From Novosphingobium kaempferiae (lineage in GTDB: Bacteria > Pseudomonadota > Alphaproteobacteria > Sphingomonadales > Sphingomonadaceae): a stretch of 64,000 bases of DNA. The notes beneath the pieces are model-generated. The model made no database searches. It was not told where the DNA came from and saw nothing but the letters and a program-made list of their open reading frames with translations. The stretch is from NCBI RefSeq assembly GCF_021227995.1, contig NZ_CP089301.1, positions 1,302,001 to 1,366,000 of the forward strand, given 5' to 3'. A program made the translations under genes and the position numbers. Below, in pieces: positions 15,432-23,601 of the stretch. The first letter of the stretch is position 1; the number at the start of each line of letters is the position of its first letter.

Positions 15432-17453
15432 TTACTGGCAGGCGAGACACTCGTCGTAGTCGGTGCTTTCGCCGCTCGCCGCGAGGTTGAACTTGGGCAG
15501 TTCGCTGGTGTTGTCCGCCTCGACGCCGCCCGCGAAACCGGCGCGCTGCACCGACTTGGAGCGCAGGTAGTAGAGCGACTTGATGCCCCGCTCCCACGCC
15601 TGGTAGTGCAGCATCATCAGATCCCACTTGTCGACGTCGGCGGGGATGAACAGGTTCAGCGACTGCGCCTGGTCGATGTAGGGGGTGCGGTCCGCCGCGA
15701 ATTCGAGCAGCCAGCGCTGGTCGATCTCGAAGCTGGTCTTGTAGATCGCCTTCTCCTCCGGGGAGAGGAAGTCGAGCTGCTGCACCGAACCGCCGTGCTC
15801 GAGGATCGAGTTCCACACGTTGGTGGAATCCTTCGACTTCGAGGCCAGCAGCTTCTGCAGGTAGGGGTTCTTCACCACGAAGCTGCCCGAGAGCGTCTTG
15901 TGGGTGTAGATGTTGGCCGGGATCGGCTCGATGCAGGCCGAAGTGCCGCCGCAGATGATCGAGATCGACGCGGTGGGCGCGATCGCCATCTTGCAGCTGA
16001 AGCGCTCCATCACGCCCTGATCGGCGGCGTCCGGGCACGGCCCGCGCTCGTTCGCCAGCAGCATCGAGGCCTCGTTGGCCTTCTGGTTGATGTACTGGAA
16101 CATCTGCAGGTTCAGCGCCTTGGCCATCGCGCTCTCGAAGGCGATGCCGCGCTTCTGCAGGTACGAGTGATAGCCCATGACGCCCATCCCGACCGAACGC
16201 TCGCGCGCGGCGGAATACTTGGCGCGGGCCATCTCGTCCGGCGCGCGGTCGATGTAGTCTTGCAGGACGTTGTCGAGGAAGCGCAGCACGTCCTCGACGA
16301 AGCGCTTGTCGCCCTTCCACTCTTCCCAGGTCTCCAGGTTGAGCGAGGAGAGGCAGCACACCGCCGTGCGGTCGTTGCCGAGGTGGTCGCGGCCGGTCGG
16401 CAGCGTGATTTCCGAGCACAGGTTCGAGGTCGAGACCTTGAGGCCGAGATCGCGGTGATGCTTGGGCATCATGCGGTTCACGGTGTCGGAGAAGACGATG
16501 TAGGGCTCACCCGTGGCGAGGCGGACCTCGACCAGCTTCTGGAACAGCGAGCGCGCATCGACCTTGCCGCGCACCGAGCCGTCCTTCGGGCTCTTCAGCT
16601 CGAACTCGGCGCCATCGCGCACGGCGGCCATGAACTCGTCGGTCAGCAGCACGCCGTGGTGCAGGTTCAGCGCCTTGCGGTTGAAGTCGCCCGAGGGTTT
16701 CCGGATTTCGAGGAACTCCTCGATCTCGGGGTGCGAGATGTCGAGGTAGCAGGCGGCCGAACCGCGACGCAGCGAACCCTGCGAGATCGCAAGGGTCAGC
16801 GAGTCCATCACGCGCACGAAGGGGATGATGCCGCTGGTCTTGCCGTTGAGGCCCACCGGCTCGCCGATGCCGCGCACCGCGCCCCAGTAGGTGCCGATGC
16901 CGCCGCCGCGCGAGGCGAGCCAGACGTTCTCGTTCCAGGTGGCGACGATGCCTTCGAGGCTGTCGTCCACCGAGTTCAGGTAGCACGAGATCGGCAGGCC
17001 GCGACCGGTGCCGCCGTTCGACAGAACGGGGGTGGCGGGCATGAACCACAGGCGCGAGATGTAGTCGTACAGGCGCTGCGCGTGCTCCTGATCGTCCGCA
17101 TAGGCGTCGGCCACGCGGGCGAACAGATCCTGGTACTTCTCGCCGGGCAGCAGGTAGCGGTCGTCCAGCGTCTCCTTGCCGAAATCGGTCAGGAGCGCAT
17201 CGCGCGAAGCGTCGGTGACGATGGTGAAGCGGCGGTCATGGATCGTCTTGGAATCCACCGCCTTCTTCTTCGGAGCTTCCACCAGATCGGCGGTCGCGCT
17301 GTCGGTCTTGTCCATCACGACGGCCGAACCTTCCTTCTTCTTGCGGGGCGCAGGGTCATGCGAGGCGAGCAGCGCCTCCATGTCGACCTGTGCATCCGCG
17401 TAGCTCACATCCGAGTCAGACACCTGATCTTCGCTTCCGTTTCTGAAATCCAC
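15432..17453 (-). CDS. nrdA: Ribonucleoside-diphosphate reductase alpha subunit, class I
   Basis: 673 aa catalytic subunit that reduces ribonucleoside diphosphates to deoxy forms. The family residues are visible: the catalytic NLCSEI (Cys and Glu of the active site), AVCCLSSLNL with the partner cysteine, SCYL for the other redox cysteine, the radical-transfer YY pair in KSLYYLRSKS, and the C-terminal shuttle CLACQ. The roughly 80-residue N-terminus has no recognisable ATP-cone, so overall dATP inhibition through a cone is not expected from this subunit. The start is a GTG at 17453 after a GGGGG tract; a second GTG at 17420 is possible. nrdB is not adjacent, and the downstream gene is a convergent transpeptidase. 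Confidence 0.95.
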   Translation of the reverse strand: MDFRNGSEDQVSDSDVSYADAQVDMEALLASHDPAPRKKKEGSAVVMDKTDSATADLVEAPKKKAVDSKTIHDRRFTIVTDASRDALLTDFGKETLDDRYLLPGEKYQDLFARVADAYADDQEHAQRLYDYISRLWFMPATPVLSNGGTGRGLPISCYLNSVDDSLEGIVATWNENVWLASRGGGIGTYWGAVRGIGEPVGLNGKTSGIIPFVRVMDSLTLAISQGSLRRGSAACYLDISHPEIEEFLEIRKPSGDFNRKALNLHHGVLLTDEFMAAVRDGAEFELKSPKDGSVRGKVDARSLFQKLVEVRLATGEPYIVFSDTVNRMMPKHHRDLGLKVSTSNLCSEITLPTGRDHLGNDRTAVCCLSSLNLETWEEWKGDKRFVEDVLRFLDNVLQDYIDRAPDEMARAKYSAARERSVGMGVMGYHSYLQKRGIAFESAMAKALNLQMFQYINQKANEASMLLANERGPCPDAADQGVMERFSCKMAIAPTASISIICGGTSACIEPIPANIYTHKTLSGSFVVKNPYLQKLLASKSKDSTNVWNSILEHGGSVQQLDFLSPEEKAIYKTSFEIDQRWLLEFAADRTPYIDQAQSLNLFIPADVDKWDLMMLHYQAWERGIKSLYYLRSKSVQRAGFAGGVEADNTSELPKFNLAASGESTDYDECLACQ

Positions 17454-18098
17454 TGGTTCGCCCCCAATGTGCCTTCAAACCTGTCATCGGACCGCCATCG
17501 AGACGGTCCACGCTGCTTTCGGCGGCAGGACAGACCGGCACCGAGTCGAAGGGTCGCATCAGACGTCCCGACTATCAGAACCAGCACAAAAAGAGAACGA
17601 CATTCCCTGTCATACCACCGGCGCGCCTTTGCGAAGGGCCCTGCCCCAAGACCCCCGGACGGCTGCCCGAGCCTTTCGGCATCCGGCGGCGGCATCGCTA
17701 GGTATTGAGGCCCCTCGATCGGCGCGACACAACCTATAGTGCCCTTTCCTGCGCGAGATTCAATGGGGGCACTCGAAACTGCATCGGGCGGCGGGAGCAT
17801 CCTGCACGCCTGAACAGCCGCTCGCGACGCGCGGGCTTTCCTTGCCTTTCGATCGCGCAAGAGGCTTCGTGACCCTTGTGGTGCTAAATTTTTCCACATG
17901 AAATCACCGACCAAGCGAATCGCACGCGCGACGAACCGAGCGGTCAAGTCCGGCTGGCGGAGTCTTCCCCATCCATCCGCTCGACTTCCGTCGAATCCTT
18001 TCGGTCGCCTGCCGATCGCTTGCAACCGACACGCGACTGGTCGCTTATGAGGCTCGTTGCGAAGGCGCTGCGGCGCGCAAGGGGAGTGCAAGGGTCAC
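17454..18098. other. 645-bp spacer: nrdA leader/promoter and glsB promoter
   Basis: No supported gene was found. The nrdA side contains one NrdR-box-like palindrome (17727-17742) and about 270 bp of GC-rich sequence that would form a long 5' leader. The other half leads to the GlsB-type gene and has a short inverted repeat, TGTGG...CCACA, near 17880-17900. Open frames here lack coding character. Confidence 0.6.
17727..17742 (-). promoter_or_regulatory. Candidate NrdR box
   Basis: ACACAACCTATAGTGC matches 13 of 16 positions of the NrdR-box consensus (ACACWATATATWGTGT form). NrdR normally binds two boxes about 31 bp apart; I could not find a clear second one, so this is suggestive only. Confidence 0.45.
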
Positions 18099-18341
18099 AT
18101 GTTCAACATCATCGGCGCCATCATCAGCGGCCTTATCATCGGATGGCTGGCCCGCTGGGTCTATCCGGGCGCGGTGCCCATGGGCTGGATCTCGACGATC
18201 CTGCTGGGCATCGGCGGCTCGCTGGTCGCGGGCCTCGTCACCAGCCGCGGCAGCCGCGACTTCAGCCGCGCCGGCTGCCTCGCCTCGATCCTCGGCGCGA
18301 TCGCGCTGATCTTCATCGGGCGGCTGCTGCATATCGGGTGA
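18099..18341 (+). CDS. GlsB/YeaQ/YmgE-family stress response membrane protein
   Basis: 80 aa with three hydrophobic segments. The family pattern is clear: IIGAIISGLIIGWLARWVYPG, then GWISTILLGIGGSLVAGLV and a C-terminal ILGAIALIFIGRLL. These small inner-membrane proteins are induced by general stress in many bacteria; the molecular role is not known. I chose the ATG at 18099, which gives the family N-terminus MFNIIG; the open frame extends 14 codons upstream. A REP-like palindrome directly follows the stop. Confidence 0.9.
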   Translation: MFNIIGAIISGLIIGWLARWVYPGAVPMGWISTILLGIGGSLVAGLVTSRGSRDFSRAGCLASILGAIALIFIGRLLHIG

Positions 18342-18359
18342 GGCAACGCCTTCACCGAT

Positions 18360-18436
18360 CGTCATTGCGAGCATAGCGAAGCAATCCAGCGCAGCGCCAT
18401 GCCGCTCTGGATTGCTTCGCTATGCTCGCAATGACG
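18360..18436. repeat. REP-like palindrome, type A, copy 1
   Basis: 29-nt arms begin CGTCATTGCGAGCATAGCGA and end with its exact inverse, around a 19-nt centre. It lies between the convergent glsB and nadB genes. Six more copies are in the window. Confidence 0.93.
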
Positions 18437-18454
18437 AGGGTTGTGTCGGAGCCC

Positions 18455-20095
18455 TCAAGGCACCAGCACCGTGTCCAGCGGCTCCGCGTCCGCCGCCGGA
18501 TAGTCCAGCGTGTAGTGCAGGCCCCGGCTCTCGTGCCGCTTGAGCGCGGATTCGACGATCAGTTCCGCGCTCTGGAGCAGGTTGCGCAGTTCGATCAGGT
18601 CGGTCGAGACGCGGAAGTGGCGATAGTATTCCTCGATCTCGCCGTTCAGCATCTGGATGCGGTGCATGGCGCGCTCCAGCCGCTTGGTGGTGCGCACGAT
18701 GCCGACGTAGTTCCACATGAACCGGCGGATCTCGGTCCAGTTCTGCTTGATGACGACTTCCTCGTCCGGCTCGGTGACGCGGCTCTCGTCCCAGGCGCGG
18801 ACCGGCGGCACCGCCTCGAAGCTGTCCCACTTCGCAAGGATGTCCGCCGCCGCCGCCTCGCCGAAGACGAAGCATTCGAGCAGCGAGTTGGAAGCGAGGC
18901 GGTTGGCGCCGTGCAGCCCGCTCTCGGTGCATTCCCCGGCGGCATAGAGCCCTGGCAGGTCGGTCCGCCCATCGAGGTCCACGAGGATGCCGCCGCAGGT
19001 GTAGTGCTGCGCCGGGACGACCGGGATCGGCTCCTTCGTCATGTCGATGCCGAGGCCGAGCAGCTTCTCATGGATGTTCGGGAAGTGCTCGCGCACGAAT
19101 TCTGGCGGCTGGTGGCTGATGTCGAGGTGGACGTAGTCGAGGCCGAAGCGCTTGATCTCGGAGTCGATGGCGCGGGCCACGACGTCGCGCGGGGCCAGTT
19201 CCAGCCGCTCAGGATCGTAAAAGGTCATGAACCGCTTGCCGGTGCGCGGGTTGATGAGGTGCCCGCCCTCGCCGCGCACGGCCTCAGTTATGAGGAAGTT
19301 CTTGACCTCCAGATTGTAAAGGCAGGTCGGGTGGAACTGCATCATCTCCATGTTGGAGACGCGCGCGCCCGCCCGCCAGGCCATGGCGATGCCATCACCC
19401 GTGGCGCCGCGCGGGGCGGTGCTGAACTGGTAGACGCGGCCGGCCCCGCCCGTGGCGAGGACGGTGGCGCGGGCGGTGAACGCCTCGACCCTGCCGGTTT
19501 CCTCGTTCAGCGCATAGACGCCCCAGACCCGGCCCGAGCCCGAATAGCGCTGCTCGTGCCGTCCGGTGATGAGGTCGATGCAGGAGCGGCCGGGCAGCAG
19601 CGTGATGTTGGGATGCGCCTCAGCGGCCTGCAGCAGCGCCTGCTGCACCGCCCAGCCGGTCGCATCGGCGACGTGGACGATGCGGCGGTGCGAATGGCCG
19701 CCCTCGCGCGTGAGGTGAAGCGTCTCGCCGTCGGTGTTGAACGGCACGCCTAGTTCCACCAGCCGCTCGATCGCATGCGGCGCGCGTTCGATCACGAATT
19801 CCACGGTGTCGCGGCGGTTGAGCCCCGCGCCCGCCACCATGGTGTCGTGGACGTGCTCCTCGAAGGTATCGCCCGCGTCGAGCACCGCGGCGATGCCGCC
19901 CTGCGCCCAGGCGGTCGATCCGCCGGTCAGCGTCCCCTTGGCGAGCACCCCGACGCGAACCTTGTCGGCCAGCGCGAGTGCGGCGGTAAGGCCTGCCGCG
20001 CCCGACCCGATCACGAGAACATCGTAGGTCGCGTCGGCGGACAATGCGGTCGGCGTATCGGCGCCGGAAGGGGCTGCGCTGGATGGCGTTTCCAT
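18455..20095 (-). CDS. nadB: L-aspartate oxidase
   Basis: 546 aa flavoprotein that oxidises L-aspartate to iminoaspartate, the first step of de novo NAD synthesis. Visible features: FAD motif VIGSGAAGLTAALAL near residue 28, STAWAQGGIAAVL, the active-site HFHPT-like region (MMQFHPTCLYN), the EAVRGEGG motif and the CTESGLHGANRLASNSLLE signature near the end of the FAD domain. The ATG at 20095 has an excellent Shine-Dalgarno (AGGAGG, 7 nt) and is preferred over an upstream start that would add 21 residues. nadA and nadC are not adjacent. A partial nadE is at the far end of the window, unlinked. The upstream region has a small inverted repeat that could be an operator. Confidence 0.95.
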   Translation of the reverse strand: METPSSAAPSGADTPTALSADATYDVLVIGSGAAGLTAALALADKVRVGVLAKGTLTGGSTAWAQGGIAAVLDAGDTFEEHVHDTMVAGAGLNRRDTVEFVIERAPHAIERLVELGVPFNTDGETLHLTREGGHSHRRIVHVADATGWAVQQALLQAAEAHPNITLLPGRSCIDLITGRHEQRYSGSGRVWGVYALNEETGRVEAFTARATVLATGGAGRVYQFSTAPRGATGDGIAMAWRAGARVSNMEMMQFHPTCLYNLEVKNFLITEAVRGEGGHLINPRTGKRFMTFYDPERLELAPRDVVARAIDSEIKRFGLDYVHLDISHQPPEFVREHFPNIHEKLLGLGIDMTKEPIPVVPAQHYTCGGILVDLDGRTDLPGLYAAGECTESGLHGANRLASNSLLECFVFGEAAAADILAKWDSFEAVPPVRAWDESRVTEPDEEVVIKQNWTEIRRFMWNYVGIVRTTKRLERAMHRIQMLNGEIEEYYRHFRVSTDLIELRNLLQSAELIVESALKRHESRGLHYTLDYPAADAEPLDTVLVP

Positions 20096-20198
20096 GACGG
20101 GCCTCCTAGCCCCGCCATCGCCCGGACCGCAACTGTTTGCTCTATCAGGCACTTGCATGTTGCGGTGCGGCAGACTTGGCCTATAAGAATAGACGAAA

Positions 20199-20219
20199 AG
20201 ATTACAAACACCGTAATCT
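20199..20219. promoter_or_regulatory. Inverted repeat between nadB and the zinc-ribbon gene
   Basis: AGATTAC (7-nt spacer) GTAATCT, followed closely by a further ATTAC. It is AT-rich and about 105 bp upstream of nadB and 75 bp upstream of the divergent small gene, so it could be an operator for either. No regulator can be named. Confidence 0.35.
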
Positions 20220-20294
20220 GCGACAAATTACGAACTTGCAAAGCGTTGTTATTAGTCTAGTCAGCTTCCGCTCCAGACCGAGGAAACCGTTTTC

Positions 20295-20465
20295 GTGGCG
20301 ATATCGATCCCTCTATGCTTTGCCAATAGGCATGAACCGCTGCGCAATGGCGTAAAATGGGACGGTATCAGCTACGTCGGTACATGCAAAAACTGCGGTA
20401 AAACTATACGCAGGAAGAAGCGCAAGGTATGGAAACTTGACGAAGATGAAGCAGGCGCAGAATAA
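20295..20465 (+). CDS. Small zinc-ribbon-like hypothetical protein
   Basis: 56 aa, GTG start, preceded by GAGGAAA about 10 nt upstream; an in-frame stop at 20253 bounds the frame. The sequence has a plausible metal-binding pattern: PLCFANRHEPLR (Cys and His) and VGTCKNCGKTIRR (C-x2-C), with WDG-SYVG between and a basic C-terminal half (RRKKRKVWK) before an acidic tail. The layout (Cys...His-Glu-Pro, Trp-Asp-Gly, C-x2-C, Arg/Lys cluster) looks like a constrained protein rather than a random frame. Base composition is more AT-rich than the neighbours. Divergent from nadB. Function unknown; nucleic-acid binding is possible from the basic cluster. Confidence 0.65.
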   Translation: MAISIPLCFANRHEPLRNGVKWDGISYVGTCKNCGKTIRRKKRKVWKLDEDEAGAE

Positions 20466-20720
20466 GTAAGAATACTTAGTATCGCTCGACGGCCTTCCGG
20501 CCTCGCGAATATTGCCCTCCCGGAATCCAGTGGGGATTTTTGACTGGACGCGCTGCTAAAGCACGGTGAACGATAGTTAATCGCTCTCCTGCGCCGGGAT
20601 GCCTTATGAAGCGGCCCTGTTAACGAGTCCGACGGGTCGCAACCGCACTGCAGCAAGCCGAATCGACGCGCTCACGCGCCGAATCGATTCGCAAAAACAA
20701 CAAAAGGAAATCCCTGCGGA

Positions 20721-21683
20721 TCAGCCCGCGACGCGGGGATCGCTGGTCAGGCTGACGAAAACGTCTTCCAGATCCGCCTCTCGCGTCGTCACGTCGACGA
20801 TCGCGAAGCCCTGCGCCTGCAGCGCGGACATGATCTCGCCCGCGTTGGCGCGATCCTTGTCGTAGGTGATCTCCAGCACCCGCTCGCCGGTTCTCGCGCA
20901 CTTCACGAAGCCGGGGTGGCTGGGCAGTTCGGTGACGTCGCGATCCAGCGTCAGGACGATGATCTTCTCGCGCGCCATGCCGACGAGTTCGCGCGTCGGC
21001 TTGTTGGCGATCAGTTCGCCGTGGTTGATGATGGCGATGCGGTCGCACAGTTCCTCGGCTTCCTCGAGGTAGTGCGTGGTCAGCACGATCGTCGCGCCTT
21101 CCTTGTTGAGTTCGGTGACCAGTTCCCAGAGCTGGCGGCGCAGTTCCACGTCGACGCCTGCGGTCGGCTCGTCCAGCACCAGCACCGGCGGGCGGTGGAC
21201 CAGCGCCTTGGCGATCAGCAGGCGCCGCTTCATGCCGCCCGACAGCGTGCGCGCATAGGCGTCGCGCTTGTCGGCAAGATGCACCGCGCGCAGCAGGTCT
21301 TCGGAACGGCGCAGGGTCTTGGCTATGCCGTAGAGCCCCGCCTGAATCTCCAGCACCTCGAAAGGCGTGAAGAACGGGTCGAACACGATCTCCTGCGGGA
21401 CGATGCCGATCGCGCGCTTGGCGTTGCGCTGGTCCCGGTCGATGTCGAAGCCCCAGATATCGACCGAGCCCGAAGTCTTCATCACCATGCCCGCAAGGAT
21501 GTTGATGAGCGTGGACTTGCCCGCGCCGTTGGGGCCGAGCAGCCCGAAGATCCCGCCCTCCGGAACGTCGAACGAGACGCCCTTCAGCGCCAGCTTCCCC
21601 TCGCCCGACCCGGCCGGGGCGTAGCGCTTGACGAGGTCACGGATCGCGATGGCGGGAGTGGCGGAAGGAGTCGGCGTGCTCAT
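20721..21683 (-). CDS. ABC transporter ATP-binding protein
   Basis: 320 aa. Walker A GPNGAGKST, signature LSGGMKRRL, Walker B VLVLDEPTAGVD and the switch His in TTHYLEEAEELCD are all present. The C-terminal region of about 80 residues (REKIIVLTLDRDVTELPSHPG...DLEDVFVSLT) is the regulatory extension seen in drug/lipid or gliding-type ABC-2 exporters. The start at 21683 (MSTPTPSATP) is preferred to an upstream one that adds 24 unlike residues. No ABC-2 permease is adjacent on either side, so the partner must be elsewhere. It is divergent from the P450. Confidence 0.9.
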   Translation of the reverse strand: MSTPTPSATPAIAIRDLVKRYAPAGSGEGKLALKGVSFDVPEGGIFGLLGPNGAGKSTLINILAGMVMKTSGSVDIWGFDIDRDQRNAKRAIGIVPQEIVFDPFFTPFEVLEIQAGLYGIAKTLRRSEDLLRAVHLADKRDAYARTLSGGMKRRLLIAKALVHRPPVLVLDEPTAGVDVELRRQLWELVTELNKEGATIVLTTHYLEEAEELCDRIAIINHGELIANKPTRELVGMAREKIIVLTLDRDVTELPSHPGFVKCARTGERVLEITYDKDRANAGEIMSALQAQGFAIVDVTTREADLEDVFVSLTSDPRVAG

Positions 21684-21736
21684 GGTGCGTGCATGTGGGC
21701 CATGATCGCCCCCGCGTAAAGGCCGAGCACACCGCG

Positions 21737-21765
21737 TTGACGCATGGCCCGGCACACAATATGAT
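21737..21765 (+). promoter_or_regulatory. Sigma-70-type promoter of the P450 gene
   Basis: TTGACG (-35) and TATGAT (-10) are separated by 17 bp, a near-consensus housekeeping promoter, 54 bp before the ATG. An inverted repeat overlaps the -10 edge. Confidence 0.7.
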
Positions 21766-21778
21766 ACACACTATATCA
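21762..21778 (+). promoter_or_regulatory. Candidate repressor operator at the P450 promoter
   Basis: TGATA (7 nt) TATCA, overlapping the 3' half of the -10 and the expected start site. That position fits repression. The nearest regulator genes are an HxlR protein (23097-23510) and a TetR protein (26696-27277). Confidence 0.45.
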
Positions 21779-21818
21779 CTAATGGCCGACGCAGAGCGGC
21801 CACCACGGGAGAACGACC

Positions 21819-23087
21819 ATGGCCACCGCCGCGCCGACGATCGAGAAGGACTACTTCACCGACCATTCGGTGCTGCTCGATCCCTACGACTACTTCGAGA
21901 CGATCCGCGCGCACGGCCCGGTGTACCAGATGCAGGGGCGCGACGTGATCGTCGTCACCGGCTTCGCCGAGGCGCTGGAAGTGCTGCTCAACAAGCGCGA
22001 CTTCTCGTCCTGGCTGAACCCCGACCCGCTGGTGCCGCTGCCCTTCGCGGTCGAGAGCGACGACATCTCGGCCCTGCTCGACGCCAATCCCAGCGGGCAG
22101 ATGGAACTGATGGTCTCCTACGACGGGGACAAGCACCTCGCCGCGCGATCATTGCTCAACCCGCTGTTCGTGCCCTCGCGGCTGAAGGCGAACGAGGCGT
22201 TCATGCGCGCCTATGCCGACGACATGGTGCGCGAGGTCGTGGCGGCGGGCGGCTGCGAACTGGTGAACCGGGTGGCGACGCCCTTCGTCACCATGGTCAT
22301 CGCCGACCTCCTCGGCGTCCCCGCCGACGACCGCGAGGCGTTCCGCCGTATCATCGACGAGGCCCCGCCGCCGGGCAACATGGACACGCCGGATGGGCAG
22401 AGCATCCACCCGCTGATGGTCATGGCGGGCTACTTCGCGCGCTACATTGCCGAACGCCGCGCCCAGCCGCAGGACGACGTGATGACCGAGATGGCCATGG
22501 CCAGGTACCCCGATGGCTCGACGCCCGACGCGATGGAAGTGGTGAAGTCCGCCATGTTCCTTTTCGCCGCCGGGCAGGACACCAGCGCCAAGCTCATCGG
22601 CAACGCCCTGCGCCGACTGTGCGAGGATCAGGCGATGCAGCAGGCCCTGCGCGAGGATCGCAAGCTGATCGGGCCGTTCCTGGAGGAAGTGCTGCGCGTC
22701 GAAGGTTCCACCAAGGCCACCTTCCGCATCGCCGCGCGCGCCACGAAGATCGGCGACACGGACGTTCCTGCGGGCAAGCGCGTGGTCGTCGCGCTATCCG
22801 CCGCCAACCGCGACCCGCGCCGGTGGGACGACCCCGACGAATTCCGCATCGGCCGCCCGAAGATCAAGGAACATGTCGCCTTCGGGCGCGGCGCACACAC
22901 CTGCGCCGGGGCGCCGCTCGCCCGCGCGGAAGTGGCGGTGCTGCTCGACCGGCTGCTGGAGCACACCCGCGCCATCACGCTCGACGAGGCGCAGCACGGC
23001 CCGGCCGGGGCGCGCACCATCGCGTATGAGCCGAGCTACATCATCCGCGGGCTGGCGAACCTGCATGTGCGGTTCGAGGGGGTCTAA
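21819..23087 (+). CDS. Cytochrome P450
   Basis: 422 aa soluble bacterial P450. The I-helix oxygen-activation motif AGQDT is at about residues 251-255, the K-helix E-x-x-R is in LEEVLRVEGS, and the haem-ligand loop is FGRGAHTCAGAPLAR with Cys362. The size and the AHTCAG haem loop fit class I P450s that need a ferredoxin and a reductase; neither is adjacent. The N-terminus (MATAAPTIEKDYFTDHSV) has no membrane anchor. Substrate cannot be predicted; sphingomonad relatives act on terpenoids, fatty acids or aromatic compounds. Its own promoter and a palindromic operator are visible upstream. Confidence 0.95.
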   Translation: MATAAPTIEKDYFTDHSVLLDPYDYFETIRAHGPVYQMQGRDVIVVTGFAEALEVLLNKRDFSSWLNPDPLVPLPFAVESDDISALLDANPSGQMELMVSYDGDKHLAARSLLNPLFVPSRLKANEAFMRAYADDMVREVVAAGGCELVNRVATPFVTMVIADLLGVPADDREAFRRIIDEAPPPGNMDTPDGQSIHPLMVMAGYFARYIAERRAQPQDDVMTEMAMARYPDGSTPDAMEVVKSAMFLFAAGQDTSAKLIGNALRRLCEDQAMQQALREDRKLIGPFLEEVLRVEGSTKATFRIAARATKIGDTDVPAGKRVVVALSAANRDPRRWDDPDEFRIGRPKIKEHVAFGRGAHTCAGAPLARAEVAVLLDRLLEHTRAITLDEAQHGPAGARTIAYEPSYIIRGLANLHVRFEGV

Positions 23088-23096
23088 GCGGCGCCC

Positions 23097-23510
23097 TCAA
23101 ACCCCGTCGTGCTGGCTGTCGAACGCGGTCCGGCTCGCCTCGATCGCGGGACGCGCGCCGACCGCCCACGCCCCCAGCGCCTCGACCGGGCCCGCCAGCG
23201 AGCGCCCGAGGTCGCTGAGCGCATATTCCACCCGCACCGGCACCCCGAAGTGGACGGTGCGCGCCACCAGCCCGTCGCGCTCCAGCGCGCGCAGCGTGCG
23301 TGAGAGCATCTGCTGCGACACGCCCCGGATCGCACGCTTCAACTCGTTGAAGTGCAGCGGCTTCTCCAGCAGCGTCATCACCACCAGCATCGACCACTTG
23401 TCTCCCACCCGGGCGAGGATGTCGCCAACGAGGCGGCAGTCCTTGCTGGCGGGGTCGTGGACGGGAGGCGACGACGGCAGGTCAGCCTCGTCAAACGTGG
23501 TCAGCTTCAT
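23097..23510 (-). CDS. HxlR-family transcriptional regulator
   Basis: 137 aa winged-helix protein. An N-terminal region with a single Cys (DPASKDCRLVGDIL) is followed by the HxlR core: RVGDKWSMLVVMTLLEKPLHFNELKRAIRGVSQQMLSRTLRALERDGLVARTV, then YALSDLGRSL. The single cysteine before the first helix resembles redox/electrophile-sensing HxlR proteins such as YodB and QorR. The ATG at 23510 is chosen over an upstream start that would overlap the divergent promoter. It is divergent from an FMN azoreductase with a 91-bp gap, the classic arrangement of a quinone- or thiol-stress regulator with its target. Confidence 0.9.
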   Translation of the reverse strand: MKLTTFDEADLPSSPPVHDPASKDCRLVGDILARVGDKWSMLVVMTLLEKPLHFNELKRAIRGVSQQMLSRTLRALERDGLVARTVHFGVPVRVEYALSDLGRSLAGPVEALGAWAVGARPAIEASRTAFDSQHDGV

Positions 23511-23601
23511 GGTACCAGGTTCCGAAAATATGCGTTCTTGGCGGGCTTGCTCCAGCAACATAGCTAGACCTGGTCATTTTTCCAGACTGAGGTATCCCCC
23601 A
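23511..23601. promoter_or_regulatory. Shared divergent promoter region of hxlR-type gene and azoreductase
   Basis: 91 bp containing inverted ACCAGGT (23514-23520) and ACCTGGT (23568-23574), plus CTGG-8 nt-CCAG next to the azoreductase start. These are good candidate HxlR sites for joint control of both genes. Confidence 0.45.

Noticed and set aside
15276-17708. 810-aa plus-strand open frame
   Set aside because: Antisense to nrdA, whose catalytic motifs are unmistakable.
17880-17902. DnaA-box-like TTTTCCACA near the nrdA/glsB gap
   Set aside because: A single imperfect box without clustering, AT-rich DUE or nearby dnaA/hemE; not enough for an origin.
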